Shown here piece after piece: positions 23,473-23,738 of a stretch of 23,738 bases of DNA (the stretch's first letter is position 1; each line of letters opens with the position of its first letter). The notes below the pieces were generated by a model. That model was given only the letters and a program-made list of their open reading frames with translations, was not told the DNA's origin and ran no database searches. The translations under genes and the position numbers were made by a program. The stretch comes from Actinomycetota bacterium (GTDB lineage: Bacteria > Actinomycetota > Thermoleophilia > UBA2241): the NCBI GenBank assembly GCA_003132645.1, contig PKYM01000332.1, positions 1 to 23,738 of the forward strand. The letters run 5' to 3'.

Positions 23473-23738
23473 ATGGGATTGGCCGAGATCGACGACAACG
23501 GCGAGGGCGAGCGCGACGGCGAGCGCGAGCAGACCGATCACGTCGCGCGCAACAGGACGGCGTGGAACCAGTGGGCGGTCGATTTCGTGGGGCCCGGCGA
23601 GCACAACTGGGCGACCGACGAGCCCAACTGGGGCATCTGGGGCATCCCCGAGTCCGAGGCGCACGTCCTGCCCGACGAGCTCGCCGACGCCGACGTGATC
23701 GAGCTCGGCTGCGGGACCGCCTACGTGTCGGCCTGGCT
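23473..23738 (+). CDS. Class I SAM-dependent methyltransferase, N-terminal part (cut by the window end)
   Basis: The first 88 residues of a gene that runs out of the window. A charged, Glu/Arg-rich start (residues 5-25) is followed by RNRTAWNQWAVDFVGPGE, a block with repeated tryptophans (NWGIWGIPESE), and the SAM-binding motif I VIELGCGTAY (75-84). This layout is common in small methyltransferases of Actinomycetota and Chloroflexota. ATG 23473 is preceded by GGGAG. The acceptor substrate cannot be told from this part. Confidence 0.8.
   Translation, partial: MGLAEIDDNGEGERDGEREQTDHVARNRTAWNQWAVDFVGPGEHNWATDEPNWGIWGIPESEAHVLPDELADADVIELGCGTAYVSAW

Overview
This is a GC-rich bacterial window carrying a methylamine-demethylation and accessory-catabolism locus. 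Its key feature is two adjacent genes, mtbB (19243-20649) and mttB (20646-22115), for dimethylamine and trimethylamine corrinoid methyltransferases. Each is interrupted by one in-frame TAG at the position where methanogen homologues carry pyrrolysine, so an automatic gene caller would split each into two pieces. The host should therefore decode UAG as pyrrolysine (Pyl), although no pyl genes, corrinoid proteins or RamA are in the window. High GC, GTG starts, 4-base GTGA overlaps, a lipoprotein-type substrate-binding protein with a TRRQLL leader and the style of the terminal methyltransferase suggest an anaerobic or facultative Actinomycetota (Thermoleophilia or Coriobacteriia type) or Chloroflexota. 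The phylum is not proven here.

Layout. (1) 104-781, minus: a TetR-type regulator. (2) 1070-4345, plus: a tungsten-type aldehyde ferredoxin oxidoreductase and an FAD-dependent oxidoreductase. (3) 4661-10401, plus: a five-domain peptide/opine-type ABC importer (binding lipoprotein, two permeases, fused double ATPase). (4) 10471-16265, minus: a five-gene operon matching Escherichia coli ygcW-ygcE-ygcU-ygcR-ygcQ in content (SDR, FGGY kinase, AGPS-like flavin oxidase, EtfB, EtfA). (5) 16510-18946, minus: a 3-hydroxyisobutyrate-dehydrogenase-family enzyme and an MttB paralogue without Pyl (Ser at the Pyl position). (6) 19243-22115, plus: mtbB and mttB. (7) 22165-23433, plus: an unrecognised 422-residue protein. 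(8) 23473 to the window end: the start of a SAM-dependent methyltransferase.

The parts are tied together by a regulatory module. The leader of the aldehyde oxidoreductase gene and the leader of mtbB, 18 kb apart, carry nearly identical promoters (TTGACATCC, GATGTG, 17-base spacer), each followed within 5-6 bases by a 20-bp near-palindrome CTAATTGACCGGCCGATTAG / TTAATTGACCGGTCGATTAG. A weaker copy lies before the transporter gene. The simplest reading is one TetR regulon (the neighbouring tetR is the obvious candidate) covering uptake, aldehyde oxidation and methylamine demethylation. The ygc-like operon has its own promoter with a different perfect palindrome over its -10.

A further oddity is that TAG also ends three other genes (ABC ATPase, YgcW-like SDR, non-Pyl MttB). 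The TAG between the SDR and the kinase is in frame with the kinase, so UAG read-through would make a dehydrogenase-kinase fusion.
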